In this document: positions 13,222 to 27,170 of the stretch, one piece after another
How positions within the stretch are numbered: the stretch's first letter is position 1
How the letters are laid out: every line of letters begins with the position of its first letter
DNA from: Cyanoderma ruficeps
Taxonomy: Eukaryota > Chordata > Aves > Passeriformes > Timaliidae
DNA length: 64,000 nt
Direction: 5' to 3'
Assembly: GCA_008694505.1 (NCBI GenBank)
Contig: VZDJ01000301.1
Span: 1,527,485 to 1,591,484 of the forward strand
The notes under the pieces: model-generated
Seen by the model: only the letters and a program-made list of their open reading frames with translations
Database searches by the model: none
What the model was told of the DNA's origin: nothing
Program-made: the position numbers and the translations under genes

Positions 13222-15364
13222 AGAGTCCCAAATTTGGTGATATAGGTGCTTTTAAGTTGTAGAAACTGAGGGAGGGAGAAGTTACTGAAACAAGGCAAAG
13301 AAAGGGTGTCCAGTGCCACTGGAGAAAGCCACTTCCAAAAGCCCAGGAGAACCAAGGACGCCCTTGTGTCAGCTCTGCCACAGCTTCGAGAAGGGCTCTG
13401 TCAGGGAGCTGGCACTGCCTGCAGCCAGCAGACTCCAGAATCTGCTCAGCCTGGCAGAAGAGTAGGAGGTGAGGCTGCTGGCAGGAGCAGGCAGAGCAGC
13501 AGAGCTGGTGGAGATCATAAATGGAGGAGTGTTGCAAAACATGGAGGTGAGCACAGACTGACGCTCACCTTCACAGCTCCCCCCAGAAAAGCTCGGCTCG
13601 TCAGACTCTCACAGCTTTGAAACACACCCAGATTTCACTGGATCAATCCAGGAACCTCATTCCCATGCATGTTTGTTCTCACATGCAAACACGGCAAGGT
13701 TTTAACCACACACATTTTGCACAAGTCCCGCAGGCCCAAACTTTCAGGTTACTCAGGAAACTTGGTCTTAAATGGGATAGCAAACCAAAGGAAAGAGATT
13801 ATAGATAAAGGCAACAACCAGAAAGAACTGCAGAGCAATATAGGTTACCAGGGAGCTTTAAAGCACTCCAACACTGAGGTACTCCAAAAAGGACCTTTTC
13901 TTAAAACAGGACTTACTTAAAAGGATTGAACCAACAGATCTTCCAAAACTGATTTAATCATGTGAAAATGTGGGCTGGGCTCCCTCCATTTAATATCACT
14001 CCCGAGTGGAAAGTTCTCATCAAAGCCATAACATATTCAGTTCCAGTAGAACAATTAAGTGACATTAGGTAGGCAGTTGTGACTCACATAAATAAATGAC
14101 CTTGCTATTTACCACTATGTACTATGCCTTTAAAAGTTTCCAAAAGTAATGGTCTGTTTCTGTGTGTACTGGAATATTCAAGAGCATTTCATATCATTTC
14201 TCATATCAAGAAAAGAGCAATTAGATCAATAATGAAACAGGAGAGCTCCCTTTTACTTTCTGCGGTTTGCAAAGAGGTTCATGTTTCTGTGTGAGCACAG
14301 CTCTTGTTTTAGTGATGTGAAAGTGTGTGGTTTGTGCGATACCCAGTTTCTTCTAATATTCGAGTTTCTGTTGTTATCTACCTACAATTTACAGTAAAGC
14401 ATCTTTTATTCTCACACCTCTCAATCTCAAAATTAGATCAATTTTCCCAACAAGATTTTATTACCCGTGCAAACCTTTAACAAATACTGGAAAACTCGCT
14501 GACAACATGCTCCTCATTAATACAGCATGAAACCACCCAAGACATCACTGTTGCTACCAAATCTACCTATGCATGTGTCTGTCTATACAGACACATGAGG
14601 CAGCAAGCACAAACCTTACTTTGGGAAAAAGGACTATTTTTATGTTTGGAAAAGCAGCTAGAATTCCATTGAAACTCATGCTGACAGGTCCAAGGCACCA
14701 CATGCAGTGGGCAAAGATTATTAAGCAATACTTGAACCACTGTGTATACATCACTATTGTGCTATTTGTTGTGATTAGATTGCTACCATTTACAAAAGAT
14801 TTCAAAATATTTTAGATTTGCCCCCACCTCTGCAAAGCATGAATCTAATTCTAGCAAAAATTTCTGAAGAACTCTCCAAATGGGAAGACACTGCAATTCC
14901 TGGGGATGGGTAATCTACTGGCTCTAGCATCACACCAAACTAAGCCATTTATACCATTTTGGCCCTCTCCACAATGGACAAGAGCACTGATGTTTTAGCC
15001 AGAAATGTTAATTTCCAGATAGTTGTTTCTGGCTTTGTGTTCTACTCCACAATCTTTGACTGTGCTCTCCCTGTGGCTCTGAAAGAAATGTGTCTTTGTC
15101 AAATATACTGAAAGTCCTAAACAGAAAATTCTCCTGTGCTGCTAAAGCATAAGCACCAATTCAACAACAAAAATCGAAAATCAACTAGAATACTAAATAT
15201 TCCTGAAGCAGCAAAGTAAACCAGCAATAGCAAGGTTTTCAACCCTGTGTTGAGCCATCTGGTCAGCTCTGTAGTCTGAACCTACTAAACGCACACACTA
15301 AAGAGTTTCCACTTCTCAGTGATGCCCCATTCTGCATCTCTCTGGGCCAGCCTCGTAGTCTGCA

Positions 15365-15490
15365 TACAAATATTGTTAATGGTCATAAAATCATCATGCC
15401 CTGTCTGGCATTAATTTAATAATGATGGCATTAGACTGCACTACCCAGTCACCCAGCTGCCTTGACTTAGATTAATTCAGGCAAGACAGG
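15365..15490. promoter_or_regulatory. Candidate conserved non-coding element
   Basis: This is unique AT-rich sequence with clustered homeodomain-type cores: GTTAATGG near 15375, ATTAATTTAATAATGATGG at 15410-15428, and TTAGATTAATTC near 15467. A GGCATTA motif occurs twice about 20 bp apart. There are no repeats and no coding potential. The regulatory role is an inference from motif density only. Confidence 0.2.
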
Positions 15491-17094
15491 ACACAAATGT
15501 TCAAACCTCTTGATGCATCTTGCACCAACACGGAGGATTTCCCTTTCAGCCAGCCTGCATAAATCCTGGTGGGATTAGTCAATGTTCAAGGGACTCCTTT
15601 ATGGGATAAGTGAGGAGGTCAAGTGCTGAGATCTATAAAAAAGGACATGACGGATGTATATAATCACCCACAAAACACATCCCCCCAACCCTTTACAGTC
15701 AGCAACAGGGATGACTAAAGGCACACAGCAAAATCCATTCTAACCAAGGCCATGGAAATGAAACCAGCAAATGTACCATTTAACAGGAAATAAATGTATC
15801 AGATTAGATGCCAAAAAAGGCGTGTTTGGAAGAGAGGACCATGAGACTACTGCTTACCTGGCTCCAGCTGCAACAGAACTGCTTAAACCTTGATGTCTCC
15901 CTGCAGACAACCCTGGTGCTCTTGGGAAATACCAGCAGCTAAACCTGGACTATCACAAGGCTCTTTAAGACACCTTTCTCAGCTATTTGGGCAATGCTCA
16001 ATAAAACTAAGGTACACCACACTCTGCTGTCAAAGTGCCCCAGCTAGGTGTTGCCACCATGGGCAGCTGCAGGCCAGAAAGTGCTGTTCAACCAAAATGT
16101 TTAAAGTAAAGGAGAGTAAGCCAAAAATATTCTTCTAAATCATGGTCACAATTGATCATCGTGACCATGCAGCTCAAGCACACCAAATTTCAAAGGTACC
16201 TGGTTTTCCCACTGCTATAGCTTCATGCAGGAGACCTGACAACGTCCTGCATCCCTCCAGCCTCAGGTATTTCTCAAATTTGGATGACATTATGGGATCT
16301 GTCATTGGAATACAGGTAAACCCAGACTTGACACAGCAAACAGACCATGGAAACAGCTTTGTTTATTTTAACACGAGCTCTTAACACACCTTAGGAGAGC
16401 CATCAGCTACCCTACCCTTCACCAAAACACCAGAAAGGAGCTCCAGCTGCCACTGCTGCAGCTAAACCCAACGCTGGGAACGGCTCCAAACATCTCTCTG
16501 GAAACCAGCGTGATAAAACTTCTGCTGAAGTCACACAGCTCTCAGGCAGCTCGAGATGGGCTATCAGGAAGTGGGACCCATCTCAAATCAACCACAAGCT
16601 CCTCGCCAACAGATTCCCATCAGCAGCACAGCACCAGTCATTGCCCTCATCTGGGCGCTTGGCCATGAGAGAATATTGGAAAAGCCTCTTCTGTTTTCCT
16701 TCTCCCTTGGACAAGTTCACCAATCACCACTGCTGGAGATTAACTGCCTTCCCTCATTGATAACCTGAGTAGGGTTTGGACCACTGACAACATTTCTCCT
16801 CATCCTCCAGACCGGATTATGCCTCGTCCCCCCATCCCAACGCTAACAGAGTTTGTCACTGGCTCTGAGTGACCTTGGCATAAACAGTAATTCTTGTCTC
16901 TGTAAACAAGAATTTGGAAAAGGAGCCTTTATTGGACAGGTATGTCTGGCTGAGATTTGTGATCAGATGCAAGGCACAGTACAGTGTGTGACCTGGAGAG
17001 ATATTACCATCGGCTAACAGCAGCACAGATTTCTTTCTTCCCTGTCCCTCATTAGCCTCAGAAGCTGGCCTTGTCAGCAGCAGTCATGCAAGCT

Positions 17095-17270
17095 GAGACA
17101 ACAAGGCACATTAATGATGGGCTCCATCATGTTCCATATTAATTACTGTACCTAGTAGTAAACTGTTGGTTATAAATCATATTTTGATAACCTGCCCTTT
17201 CTTTGACAAGCAAGCTCCAATGTTTAATGCTGCACTTAATCCTCAGATAATACCCCAGGAGTCCTCACTG
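17095..17270. promoter_or_regulatory. Candidate conserved non-coding element with a dyad
   Basis: A perfect dyad ATGATGG-GCT-CCATCAT lies at 17114-17130, followed by ATTAATTA at 17138-17145 and several other homeodomain-type cores. The block is CpG-free, AT-rich and unique. The dyad suggests a dimeric binding site, but its factor is unknown. Confidence 0.2.
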
Positions 17271-19742
17271 TGCCCAGCAACAAATCAAAGCAACCTTCAA
17301 AAGGCTGGCACGGGTCCCCTTTTCCTACACACCCCAACCTGAAACTATCCCGTTGCATTAGCTTTGTTATAGGTCAGCTCTGAAGGCTGAGTTGCCAAAA
17401 CCAGCAGCACGCTCGAGTTCTCGGGTGTCCACAGGGCTGCCCCAGCACTCCTCTGGGCTGGCAAAAGCCATGTACATGTTATACATGTATCCCAGCCTTC
17501 CCGAAATGCTGCAGATTCACAGTGCTCTGCAGGCTAAAATAGCAGGGTAGCAATCCCCAGAATATTCCCAATTCAGAGGAGTGCAGGATTACTTCTACCT
17601 AGGACCGAAACAGTCAAGTAAAATCTATCCAAAGCCATCATATTCTTATTTTTATTTCTTTTTAATTCAGTGACATTTAGCTAGCAGAACAGCTGTTAGC
17701 AAAGGTCTAGGAGAAGTGGAATCCTATTTTCTATATAAAGAATTATGTTTTAGAGGAAACTGCAATTTGACAAAAATACCTATTTAGCAAAGTACATTTT
17801 AAAAAGTGGAAAAATATGCTCTGCTTTTTCTAAGGTAGCAAAAGATCCACCATGGCTCATGAAAATGAGCTGAAGTCTTAGAAACAAAAATATAAAATTA
17901 TTTTGCAATGTACATCCACAAAAATAGGGAGGAGGAATGCAGCCTCTAAGAGGCAGCCTTGGGAGAGACCCTTCTTTGTCTCAGCCAGATGTGCCCATCA
18001 CCTCCCACCACCATCAAAACACGTGAAAAAACTCGTCTTGGGCTTCCCACAGAGCCGCTCCAGCTTTTACTGGTAACAACTGGCTGGCTTCAGAAAGAGC
18101 TGGGTCAAGCCTGACATAGTCAGCACCCCCCTTTATTTTACTCTGAAGGCACAGCACAACACCACACCAAGCAAGAACAAGATATTGCACTTGCAATTTA
18201 CAGTGCCAAAATCCCAACAGCTCAAGAAGAGAATCAGCAGTGGTAACCAAGAATCCCATCCTCTCCTCCACAGATGATGTGAAGCCCTGTGACCTCACTC
18301 CAAGCTGAAAATTAAAAGTGTTTACAGCAGTCAAGGGTTCATTCTTGTTCTTCCACACTGGTGACAGATGGTACATGCTATTATTAATCTTGATTTCCAG
18401 CTTATAATAATAGTCGTATGAAACTTTCTACCCTAATACAAAAATTCACTATTTTTATTTTGGGGAAAAAAGTAGAAGTCTTACAGTTAAGTAACTTTTA
18501 TCTTTTAACGATTTCTTTTAAAAATTTGTAGCATACTTCTCCTAATTGGAAACACACAGAAAATAGGATATGGCCTATTAGTTAAAGGTCAGTGCACATT
18601 TAGCCACCTCTTTTGAAACTGACAGTATTGTCATGACAGCCATAAAAGCTGCTTTGAATTTTAGTTCCCTAGAAAGTAAATATAAGGAATCCCAAGGCCG
18701 TAACCACAAGTGCCACAGCTTTTAACAATGATGTCATATTCAGCTGAAAGTTTGCTGCAAAAGTCGGGATCGTAAAGCTTCAAAATCAGCTCATCTACGG
18801 GAAGGACACAGTAATTATCCCCCAGCCCATTGCCCCAGGCATGTTCCACAATGCCTCCATTTGATGCAGCATTAACAGCAGAAGTGTTTTATCCCCAAGC
18901 ATTTAGTGTGGGGCACTGTGGGGTTGCTGGGACCATTCAGGGGGGGCTGCTGCAAACAAGTATCTCACACCGTTATACATGAGTTTGCAACTGCTCCTTT
19001 CAACTACCAAACATTCTCTTTCTTTTTTTTAGGAATCAGTTCAATTAATTTGTATCAATTTGTTTCTCTATCAATTAGCCAGGGCATAGGGGGCTGACTT
19101 TCAGACCCTCTTCTAGGGTGTTAGATGTAAGGGGACAGTGTAATTAATAGATGTCAGGTACAGTGCCCCTTCATCCATTGATTTCCTCCTACTTAGGAAA
19201 CACTCAGGGAGAACACAATCACCCCTGGCTGTCAGGGGTCTTCATAAAATCCATAGGCTTGGATTCACAGGAACTGCTAATCATATTGGATGTTGAGAAA
19301 GGGGAAGGCAGAGTCTGATCTTTGTAAAGCAGAGGAAATTTCTTATTAACTGCAACACCTGAGTGTACTTCAAAGGGAGCTTACAAGAACAGAAAAACTT
19401 TCAGAGCAAAAGGCAACTCAGGAAAACCCTTTTGGTCCCAAGCTGCACCTAAGGGAGATGGGAACACTCCCACTGAGCTCAGAGCATCTGCATCTCTGAG
19501 CCACCCAAACCAGGGATTGCCACAGCCACCCACTTTGTTCCCCCCTGCCACACCACATCACAGTCACCGCCTTTCCATCACAGATGATATGGGTTTCATC
19601 AAGGTATCTGTATGCAATGTTGAATTTCGAGGAAAAAAAGCATTTTATGACTTGTTAACTTGGTTATATTATATATATCCACCTTGGTTATTGGTTATTT
19701 CCTTTTAAGGTCTAATTTTTCCATCTCTTACATAAAGTCTTC

Positions 19743-19764
19743 AAAAAAAAAAAAAAAAAAAAAN
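19743..19764 (+). repeat. Poly-A run ending in an ambiguous base
   Basis: Twenty-one consecutive A (19743-19763) are followed by N at 19764, the only ambiguous base in the window. The N probably marks a place where the homopolymer length or sequence could not be resolved, or a small closed gap. A CATAAA hexamer ends seven bases before the run, so a retroposed transcript end is possible, although no recognisable gene body precedes it. Confidence 0.9.
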
Positions 19765-22029
19765 TATGCTTACCTTTGCACAAGCAATAAAGCATTTTTC
19801 ACTGTACACAGACACTCAAGCCCAAAAATGCCTACCCAGAACTGTTGACTCTTAGCTACTCCACAAGGCACAGAAGACCAATTCTACTTTAGAAGATAAA
19901 AAAAATACCCTTTCTTCTATTTGCTGAGTCTCTCTGGAGACATAATGGCACTTTGGCAGGGCAGCCTGTTTAATAAGAGATGATGGGGAGAGAAAGGTTC
20001 TCCAAGAAAGGAGATGCCAGTGCCATGCAGCCAGAACACTGCAAATGTCATATTTCAAACCAATATAAACAACAAATTATTGTATCTCTCTTTTTAGAAG
20101 TCAGAGAACACTCCTTATGCAGTGTTTTCTTTAAGATACTGCCCTGTGTAGGCAGCTAGGCAATCCAGTGACCTGGTCTATGACACAGAGACGCACAGGG
20201 GAGAACACACAGAAGTAAAAGCTGGTCTGAAAAAATACACGTGGTCTTGCACCAGCACCCACCAGAGCACACATCTGCCGGCAGCTCCACCCTGCAGTCT
20301 GCAAGGCCTGAGTGCCTTTCCCACTGAAAACCTTTCCGTGATGCTAATCTACTACAGAAGGAAAATCACTAGAGGAGGACACCCAATAGCCTCCAGCCAG
20401 AACACAACACGCCTTCAGCAAGGCTTCTGATTTTCACAGGCACACACTGAAGTTGTTCTTCACAACAAAGAGCAGCCTGTCTGTTGCATAACTAACCTTA
20501 GGCTGCATTAGATAAGTTGTGCCTTCTCACAGATCAACTGACCTTAAATAATGTCCCCAGTATATTCAGAGCCAATAGGTTTCTCTTTTAGAGCTCAACT
20601 GACAGGTCCTTCCAGCTATTTCTTCAGAAAGGCACACAAAGAAGGTTTCAAGAGAAATCTCATGCTTACTGTTCCAGAAGCGGCTTTCCAGGCCAAAAAT
20701 GAAGGCCAAGATCTCAGCTCCAGAGCTGCATCTTCCTTTGAAGGCTTCTTGAGCACTTCACTGCAACAGCACAAGTGAGAGCCTTGGCAGGACGGAACTG
20801 GGGTTGAAGCAGATGATAACTGGAAAACTCAGTCTGTCCCTGGAAAGCTTGCTGCACTTCTGCCACTGAGTCAAGACAGAAGAAAAACAGCCAGCCATGC
20901 CAATGAAACACTGCTTTGTATTCTGGGTAAGGCAAAACAAAGGTCTGGTGATGAGGAGCTCTCACATGTCATGCAAGGGTCAGCAGCAAAGGCAAATTCC
21001 ACCACGGCATTTCCGTTCTGTCGCCCGGCCCATTGCTGTGAGTGGATACAGCAGGATCTTTCATTGCTTGTCCAAAAATGGCATTTAACATAGCTGTGCA
21101 GCATCACCCCACTGCCACATTCCACTCTGGAGGAGGGATATCCGTCCCTGCACAAAGCTGAACTCACAGGGCACTGTGTAATGAGCAGGTGAGATCTTTT
21201 AGCATCATTTCTCCAATCCCCATCCTGGGTGCGAGGTGATGCAGGAGCTCTGCAGCTGTCCCAGAGGTAGAAACACGTGGGAAGAGATGGAGACAGTGTC
21301 AAATTAAGCAAGCCTCTGCACCCCTCCTGGCAGGTCCTTTCATTGTCCACACAGATGCCCTGCGATGTTAGAAACAAAATGCCCTGCAAAGCCGGCCCAC
21401 ACCCCTTTGGGAACACAGGTACCAAAGCAACTGGCCAATAAACCCATGGCAAAGGCACTAAAAGCCTGGCTGTTTTCTGACACCAGCTTAGCTGTCATAC
21501 AGACTCCTCTCGAACATCAGTTTCCTACTTAAAAATCAGGGCCCACAGGGCTTTCCTTCTTGATATGTGTTGTTCCACTCATCCAGTTGATACCAGGACA
21601 GATCCAGCAATTCCCTGATCATCTCCAATGGAGCACATTAGAGCAGAAGCCCTGCTTCATCTCTTGCAATCAGCCAAGCTGGGCTTCATTGATAAGGCTG
21701 TGGCCTACAAAAGAGCTGTGCTCTTCCACATTCAGGACATCATCACCTCTAGCTGTGAGCACAAATCACAAGATTGCTCATGCCAGGGGAGGTCCACAGC
21801 TGCTGAGGAGCTTTCTAGTAAATCCAGCCCTGATGGCAAAAGAAAGGGCTTGCAGAGCAGAGTTACAGGAATCTATTCCTCCTGCATTAGTCAACATATA
21901 CGAATACATCCTCTTGCTTCATTAAATTTTAATTGGAGTACACATGAATAGGCTTCGCTGGTTACTTAATCAAAGGGAGTCTGATTACAAGGTGCTCACA
22001 TGAAAAGCTAGAAAGCAACATCCTTCCTT

Positions 22030-22270
22030 GCTTTTTTTTGGACTTTTTTAGGCATCCATTGTTGATTTCTTCAGGTCAGTTGACATTTTAAGGCTGCTGC
22101 AAAGAACCATAAAAAAGCAGCCACAAAGAGTAAATAAAGCACTTTGAAGGGAAACACGACACAGATCATTAGCCCTGCATTTCTCTTTATTATCCAGACA
22201 AAAATTAAATGCAAAATCCCAGAGCAGATGTTGCATTAGCAAGCTGATCAGCAATGCTAAACACAAGGAT
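22030..22270. promoter_or_regulatory. Candidate conserved non-coding element
   Basis: This is unique, CpG-poor sequence containing a consensus SOX site CCATTGTT at 22056-22063 and a run of AT-rich motifs (AAAAATTAAATGCAAAAT near 22200). It carries no repeat and no convincing open frame. The regulatory role is inferred from texture only. Confidence 0.2.
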
Positions 22271-25200
22271 GGCTTTGCTGCTGTGTGTCATGCATGTGTG
22301 GCCGGACTGCCTGAAGTTTCATTATTTTAAGTGTCCTTAAGTGTCTGAAACCAAAGCAGATTTGAACCTATAAAAAATCCTACTCGTAAACTTTGGGATT
22401 TCCTCAGTAATCACATTCTCTGCAACACAGACACTTATTTGTTCACATACATTTTCCCTGAGGTTAGAGAAACTTTGCATGTACTTTCTTGCCGCCTAGA
22501 ATGGGACAACCATCTCCCAAACTTTTTCCTCACTAAAACCACAAGCTGTATGACCAGCTCCGCAACTTCCATAAAATCCATACAGTTGATACAGCTTGAA
22601 TTGGCTTATAGCATTTTGCACTGGCTGAAAAATCTACCAGCAAAGAAACTGCAGTTGCACAAGGCACAGCTGGGGATGGGAGCTCAGTGCCTGACTGCCT
22701 GAGAAATAAAAAGCAGCAACTATGTTGTTCTGCACAACTCTGTTTGCTAAGCAAATCAACAAAACAACCAAAAACAAACAGACAAGGAAAAGAAAAAGAC
22801 TTTTAGCAATTTAAAACCACAACAGACAACTTACTGGCCTGCTCCTGCACACTTGCTTGGAAGTGTATATATCCTGTACAGTGACAAGTTCTGGCAGCCA
22901 GGGACTGACACACTTTCTATGGCAATGTCCTAATATTAGAAAAATTTGGTCATAAGCTAAAAACGTTACAGAAATAGCATAGGATCATAAGTTACGAGCT
23001 GAGTCAGAACTCTATCTGCTACTAGACTTTTATACTATTTTATTCTTTCAAAAAAAAAGCCCATCATGCTGTGGAGCTTTTTTTAAAAACAGTTTGCTGC
23101 TGCCATCACTTATGAATTAGAATGAGCCTTTGTCAAGGGGGAAGAAAGTAATTTAAAATGGCAAAAATCGATCTTGCAAGGAAGCAAAGGACACAGATCC
23201 CCTCATATACCACAGCCCTGCGTGTAGCAGCCCTTTACTAACACCACGGCCCCTCTGAGTGCAGTTCTGGAGGGCAAAGGGGCTGCCTCTTCATCAAGTA
23301 CATACAAGGACTCCTCCATCAGAACTCCAGGGATGTTGATGGGATTGTACACGGTAGTACAGTGCCCTAATTCCCAGGAATTCTGTGTGTACAATGCAGT
23401 CTCCTGCATAAAAGCTTTTTATTTGCACTCTGTACTTGTAAATCACTGGTAAATTATTAACAGACAGCGTAAGTATGTAACAGAACTGAGTCACAGGTGT
23501 TAGCAAAGGAAAACTGCTATAAATGGATATGTCACAGCAATAAGCCGCCTGTTCACCTGTTGGGTGCTGCAGGAATTAAACAATTTAGTTTTTGTAAATT
23601 AACCCCTGACACCCAGGACCTTACTAGAAAGCCCATCCATATTCCTTCTCTGTTATTTATGACCGTGACTTTTTCGCCTTTCACAGTTTGGACAGTCTTT
23701 AAATGAAGAAACAATTAAGTTTCCCAGGCTTCTGATTGCTGGGTAGAGCTGTGGGGTCACACACAGGTCCATTCATTCATCCTAGGGAGGGAAGGGGAGA
23801 TGGGAGCAAGAAGCCTTGCCCAGCATCCCACTGGGGGCTGCCAGATTTGCTGGCTGCAGCAGCAGGAAAGCATTTCTCGAGTATGACCACACAAACGTAG
23901 CACAGGAGGAGACCCACCCTTTGTTCCACATCTCCTCTTTAGTTTCTCCCTCCTTCCTGCTGCCCCTCACATCCTACAGGCTGTTTCTGCAAACAGCCCA
24001 GGAGATATTCTTTTCCCTACATGTAGCAGGAAGGCAGAGGAGCAGAAGTCCTCCTGCTAGGCGTGACACTGCAAAGAACTGCCATGAGGGCTCTCCACGC
24101 TCCTTAGATCACTAAAGTTATTTGGAATCACAACATTTCAGCCCCAAAAATGCAGCCCCTGGAAGGGCAGGAGGCAGAAGGCTGCTAAAACAACCAGGGA
24201 TGGAAAAAGCACAAGTCCTCAGAGAAAAATGAATGACCAAAAGCTGCTCAATCCAAGGCAGTGAGTGCACTGAGGAAAGTAAATCTTTAGTGTCTCGCCA
24301 TTCTTTGCTGTGGGTCCCTCAAAAAACACACAGATCCTCTGCCTCGTCTGCAGCTCTGCCTGGAAACAAAACCCAAAAAGGACCTTTTCTGACAACAACT
24401 TCAAAATGTTTAAGCTCATTTCACCATGTTTGGTTTGGTTTTGAATACAGTAACATACAAGCAATGAATTCTTGTTTTGTTTTTTTTTTTTAAAGTACAG
24501 CTCCCATAAGCTAAAAAAGTAAATGGGAGTACTTTGCTTTCTGGGGTATGGAACTGGAACATTTTTCTAGCACCTAATAAAACATTGTTTGGTTGATACT
24601 AACCATTAAAGTACGTGTTTCAAGCCATGTAATGTTCCCTGTGAAATTTGCCTTTTTGGTCCATGAAAAAAAGGGCACTGAAAGGAATCCTGCAGCCATA
24701 AGGATCTCACTTAATTCATGGAAGTATCATTTTAAAAGCCTCACAACGTGATCAAAGCACTGTTGAGAACAGATGTTCCAAGCTTTACAAATTCCAGCAT
24801 AAGTATTTTTTATGACATTTATCACTGCTAAATTCTTTCAGCCATATTTTTCCCCACAAGAAGCATGTAGGCACTCTCCTCCTTGGGGAGGACATGTTCA
24901 CATGCGGAATGGTCTCCAGAGACCCTCTCCTCCCAGCATCCCTCCCCATCCACACTGAGAGCTGTGCAGTGTCACCAGCAGCTACAGTGATAGCCAGATC
25001 CCAGCAGAGCTGGCCATGGTGATCCCCACTTCACAAGGGGAATTTAATGCAGGAATCACTGTGTCAGGGCTCAGACTCTGTCTCTCAACCCTTCACACAG
25101 ATCCTCTCACATAAAAGTCATTGCTCCACCACCCTGACACCAGAGTACAGCCTACAGAGCCTCCATAACCTGTCTGTTTGTTGCCAGGGCACACACTATC

Positions 25201-27043
25201 ATCAAGGCCACAGCAGGCCACCACTGTCTTGACAAGCTCTGAGCAATCTCATCCCACCTTAAAGTCAACCCTGCTTTGAGCCAGGAGCTGCACAAAAGAC
25301 CTGCATGACCCTTTCTGCCTAAAATGTTGGATGATTATAAATGTCAGGTAGGAGCCACACAGAAAATGCCCTCAGCCATGTCAACACTCCAAGAAAACAT
25401 CTTCCCTGGTCCTTCAGCTCCTTCCATGGATGTGGAACCCTCTGGCTGTGCACAGGAACTAGAAGGGTGCTTCCCGGGCTGTAGCAGAAGATACTCAGCA
25501 TTGCCCAGCTACAAGGCCAAATGCAAGTGGGAGATACTCATGTGCTTTGTAGGCTACTAAAGGCAGATGAGCTGAACCAGAAGGAGCAACAATGGGGAGC
25601 TGTGCAGGAACCTGCTTGTTCCTAAGTCAGCAGCAATGACCCCCCATTCCTCAAGGTGATCATAGAGGCAGAGAGCATATATTTCACCTGCAATTCAAAT
25701 CACAGTCAAATTTCAACCAAGAGCAAAGTTCCCACAAAGTTTATCTCCCCACAGTCAGTTTCTGTGTATTCATAGTCTCAGGAGCATCACCAAGTTCTCT
25801 GCTGACAGAAAGTCTAAACATCACGCAGTGCTGGGCAGTTTCATGAGAGTGAGCTGTGTACCAACAAAAGACCCACAACTACCCCAGAATCTGAAATTTA
25901 TCTCTGAATAACATTGGGTTTTTTACCCCTTTCAAAAAAAAGGGATCTGAAACAACCAGCTCCTTTCAAATTTCACCCATTCGCAGAAGAGGGTGTCTGT
26001 GAAGAGGACCCCACAAGCACATCACTTCTCTAATATGTGCCCAATTTAGTTTCACCTGTCTCCATGTGCTCCCTTCCCAATTCCTACAACCTGCTTACAC
26101 ATCCTGTTTCACTATGAACACAAGCTTCTTCCCTGAAGCAGCAGCACTGCCTTCACTTCTCCTCACAGTGAGCTTAGACACCAGCCAAAATGGGAGCAAA
26201 AACACCAGACAACTTTACCCATCTTGCTTATCCAGACTGTGATCCCACTCAAGGCATCACCAGGGCTGTGGCAGATCCTCACCCTGGGCTTTGGGTACCC
26301 CCAAAATGACAGAGCAACAGGCCCACAGTTAAGTCATCCATGCGATGGAAGAGTAACCTCTGAAAAAGCAGCACAAGGCAAGGAGGTCTCCCAGGACAAG
26401 GAAAAATGAGGAAAACACATGAGAGGAGAGGCACCAAGGCTGCAGTGACAGGGAGGATGCTGAAGGTGAGCACGGATCAGGGGAACAAGGACAACAACTC
26501 AAAAGCAAAGGCTGAAGGATGTTGGAAAAGCAAACACAAGCAAAGAGGATCTGTAAAAAGCTTCAACCAGCAAAGGAATCACAAGCAATCACAGCAGCAG
26601 TCTTCTTCTTGCCGATTCCATATGCTTTTCTTGATGAACCTCCTAGTCTAAGGACTTCTTGTGTTGTTTAGAACTCATTTACTTCTTCATTTAGAAGGTT
26701 CAACTTTGTATTTTAAGTGTACACAGGAAATGTGCCAAAAATTTAAACACTCACACAAAATCTTGCCATGCTGGCAACAGAAACTTTGTATGTGCAAGAG
26801 CAAGTGCTGGCATACAAACACGTTCATTCACACCTATACTACAGCTTTTCAGCAAAAGGACTGTTCCCCTAAGAGTCCTCAAAGTGAGAAAAGAAAGGAG
26901 GAGGGGTGTACAGCACTGTCACAGACAGGCCATGCTCCTCTGCTCCAGCCTCACAGACAAGCAGCACTGATATCAAAGTCTGTTTTCCTGCAGGTCCTGT
27001 CCAGTCCCTCCTCTCATCTGTGGGAGCATCACCCCAACAGCTG

Positions 27044-27170
27044 CATTGCATCCTGGGCTGCTGCCACCTCTGGGGTGTGAGCCTGGGTCAGCCCTGCCCT
27101 TGCACTGCCCCAGTGACACTGCCATCAGCCACGGACAAAGGACGGTATCTTCAGAGCCCAGGATGCAATG
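27044..27170. repeat. 16-bp perfect inverted repeat with 95-nt spacer
   Basis: CATTGCATCCTGGGCT at 27044-27059 is the exact reverse complement of AGCCCAGGATGCAATG at 27155-27170. The pairing does not extend beyond 16 bp on either side. A perfect 16-bp inverted match this close is unlikely by chance in 64 kb. A transcript from either strand could fold into a long-loop hairpin. No transposon family was recognised. Confidence 0.9.

Larger units (their letters stand above)
13222..19740. other. Non-coding unique sequence
   Basis: No gene was recognised. The region from 13300 to 13600 is more GC-rich and has open frames of about 105 codons on both strands, which argues for composition rather than coding. 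A good minus-strand donor-like site (AAG|GTGAGC) sits at about 13562-13570, but no convincing exon with a matching acceptor and preserved frame could be shown. The rest is AT-rich, with the blocks listed separately at 15365 and 17095. Confidence 0.65.

Noticed and set aside
13520..13620. Possible minus-strand exon ending at AAG|GTGAGC
   Set aside because: The candidate segment is about 46 nt, the acceptor is poor and the short open frame has no recognisable protein.
16141..16169. 9-bp perfect hairpin CATGGTCAC/GTGACCATG with 11-nt loop
   Set aside because: About five such short hairpins are expected by chance in a window this size, and the stem does not extend.
20871..21458. Longest open frame, 195 codons, minus strand
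   Set aside because: No recognisable domain, odd composition, other open frames overlap it, and a single open frame this size is expected by chance in 64 kb read in six frames.
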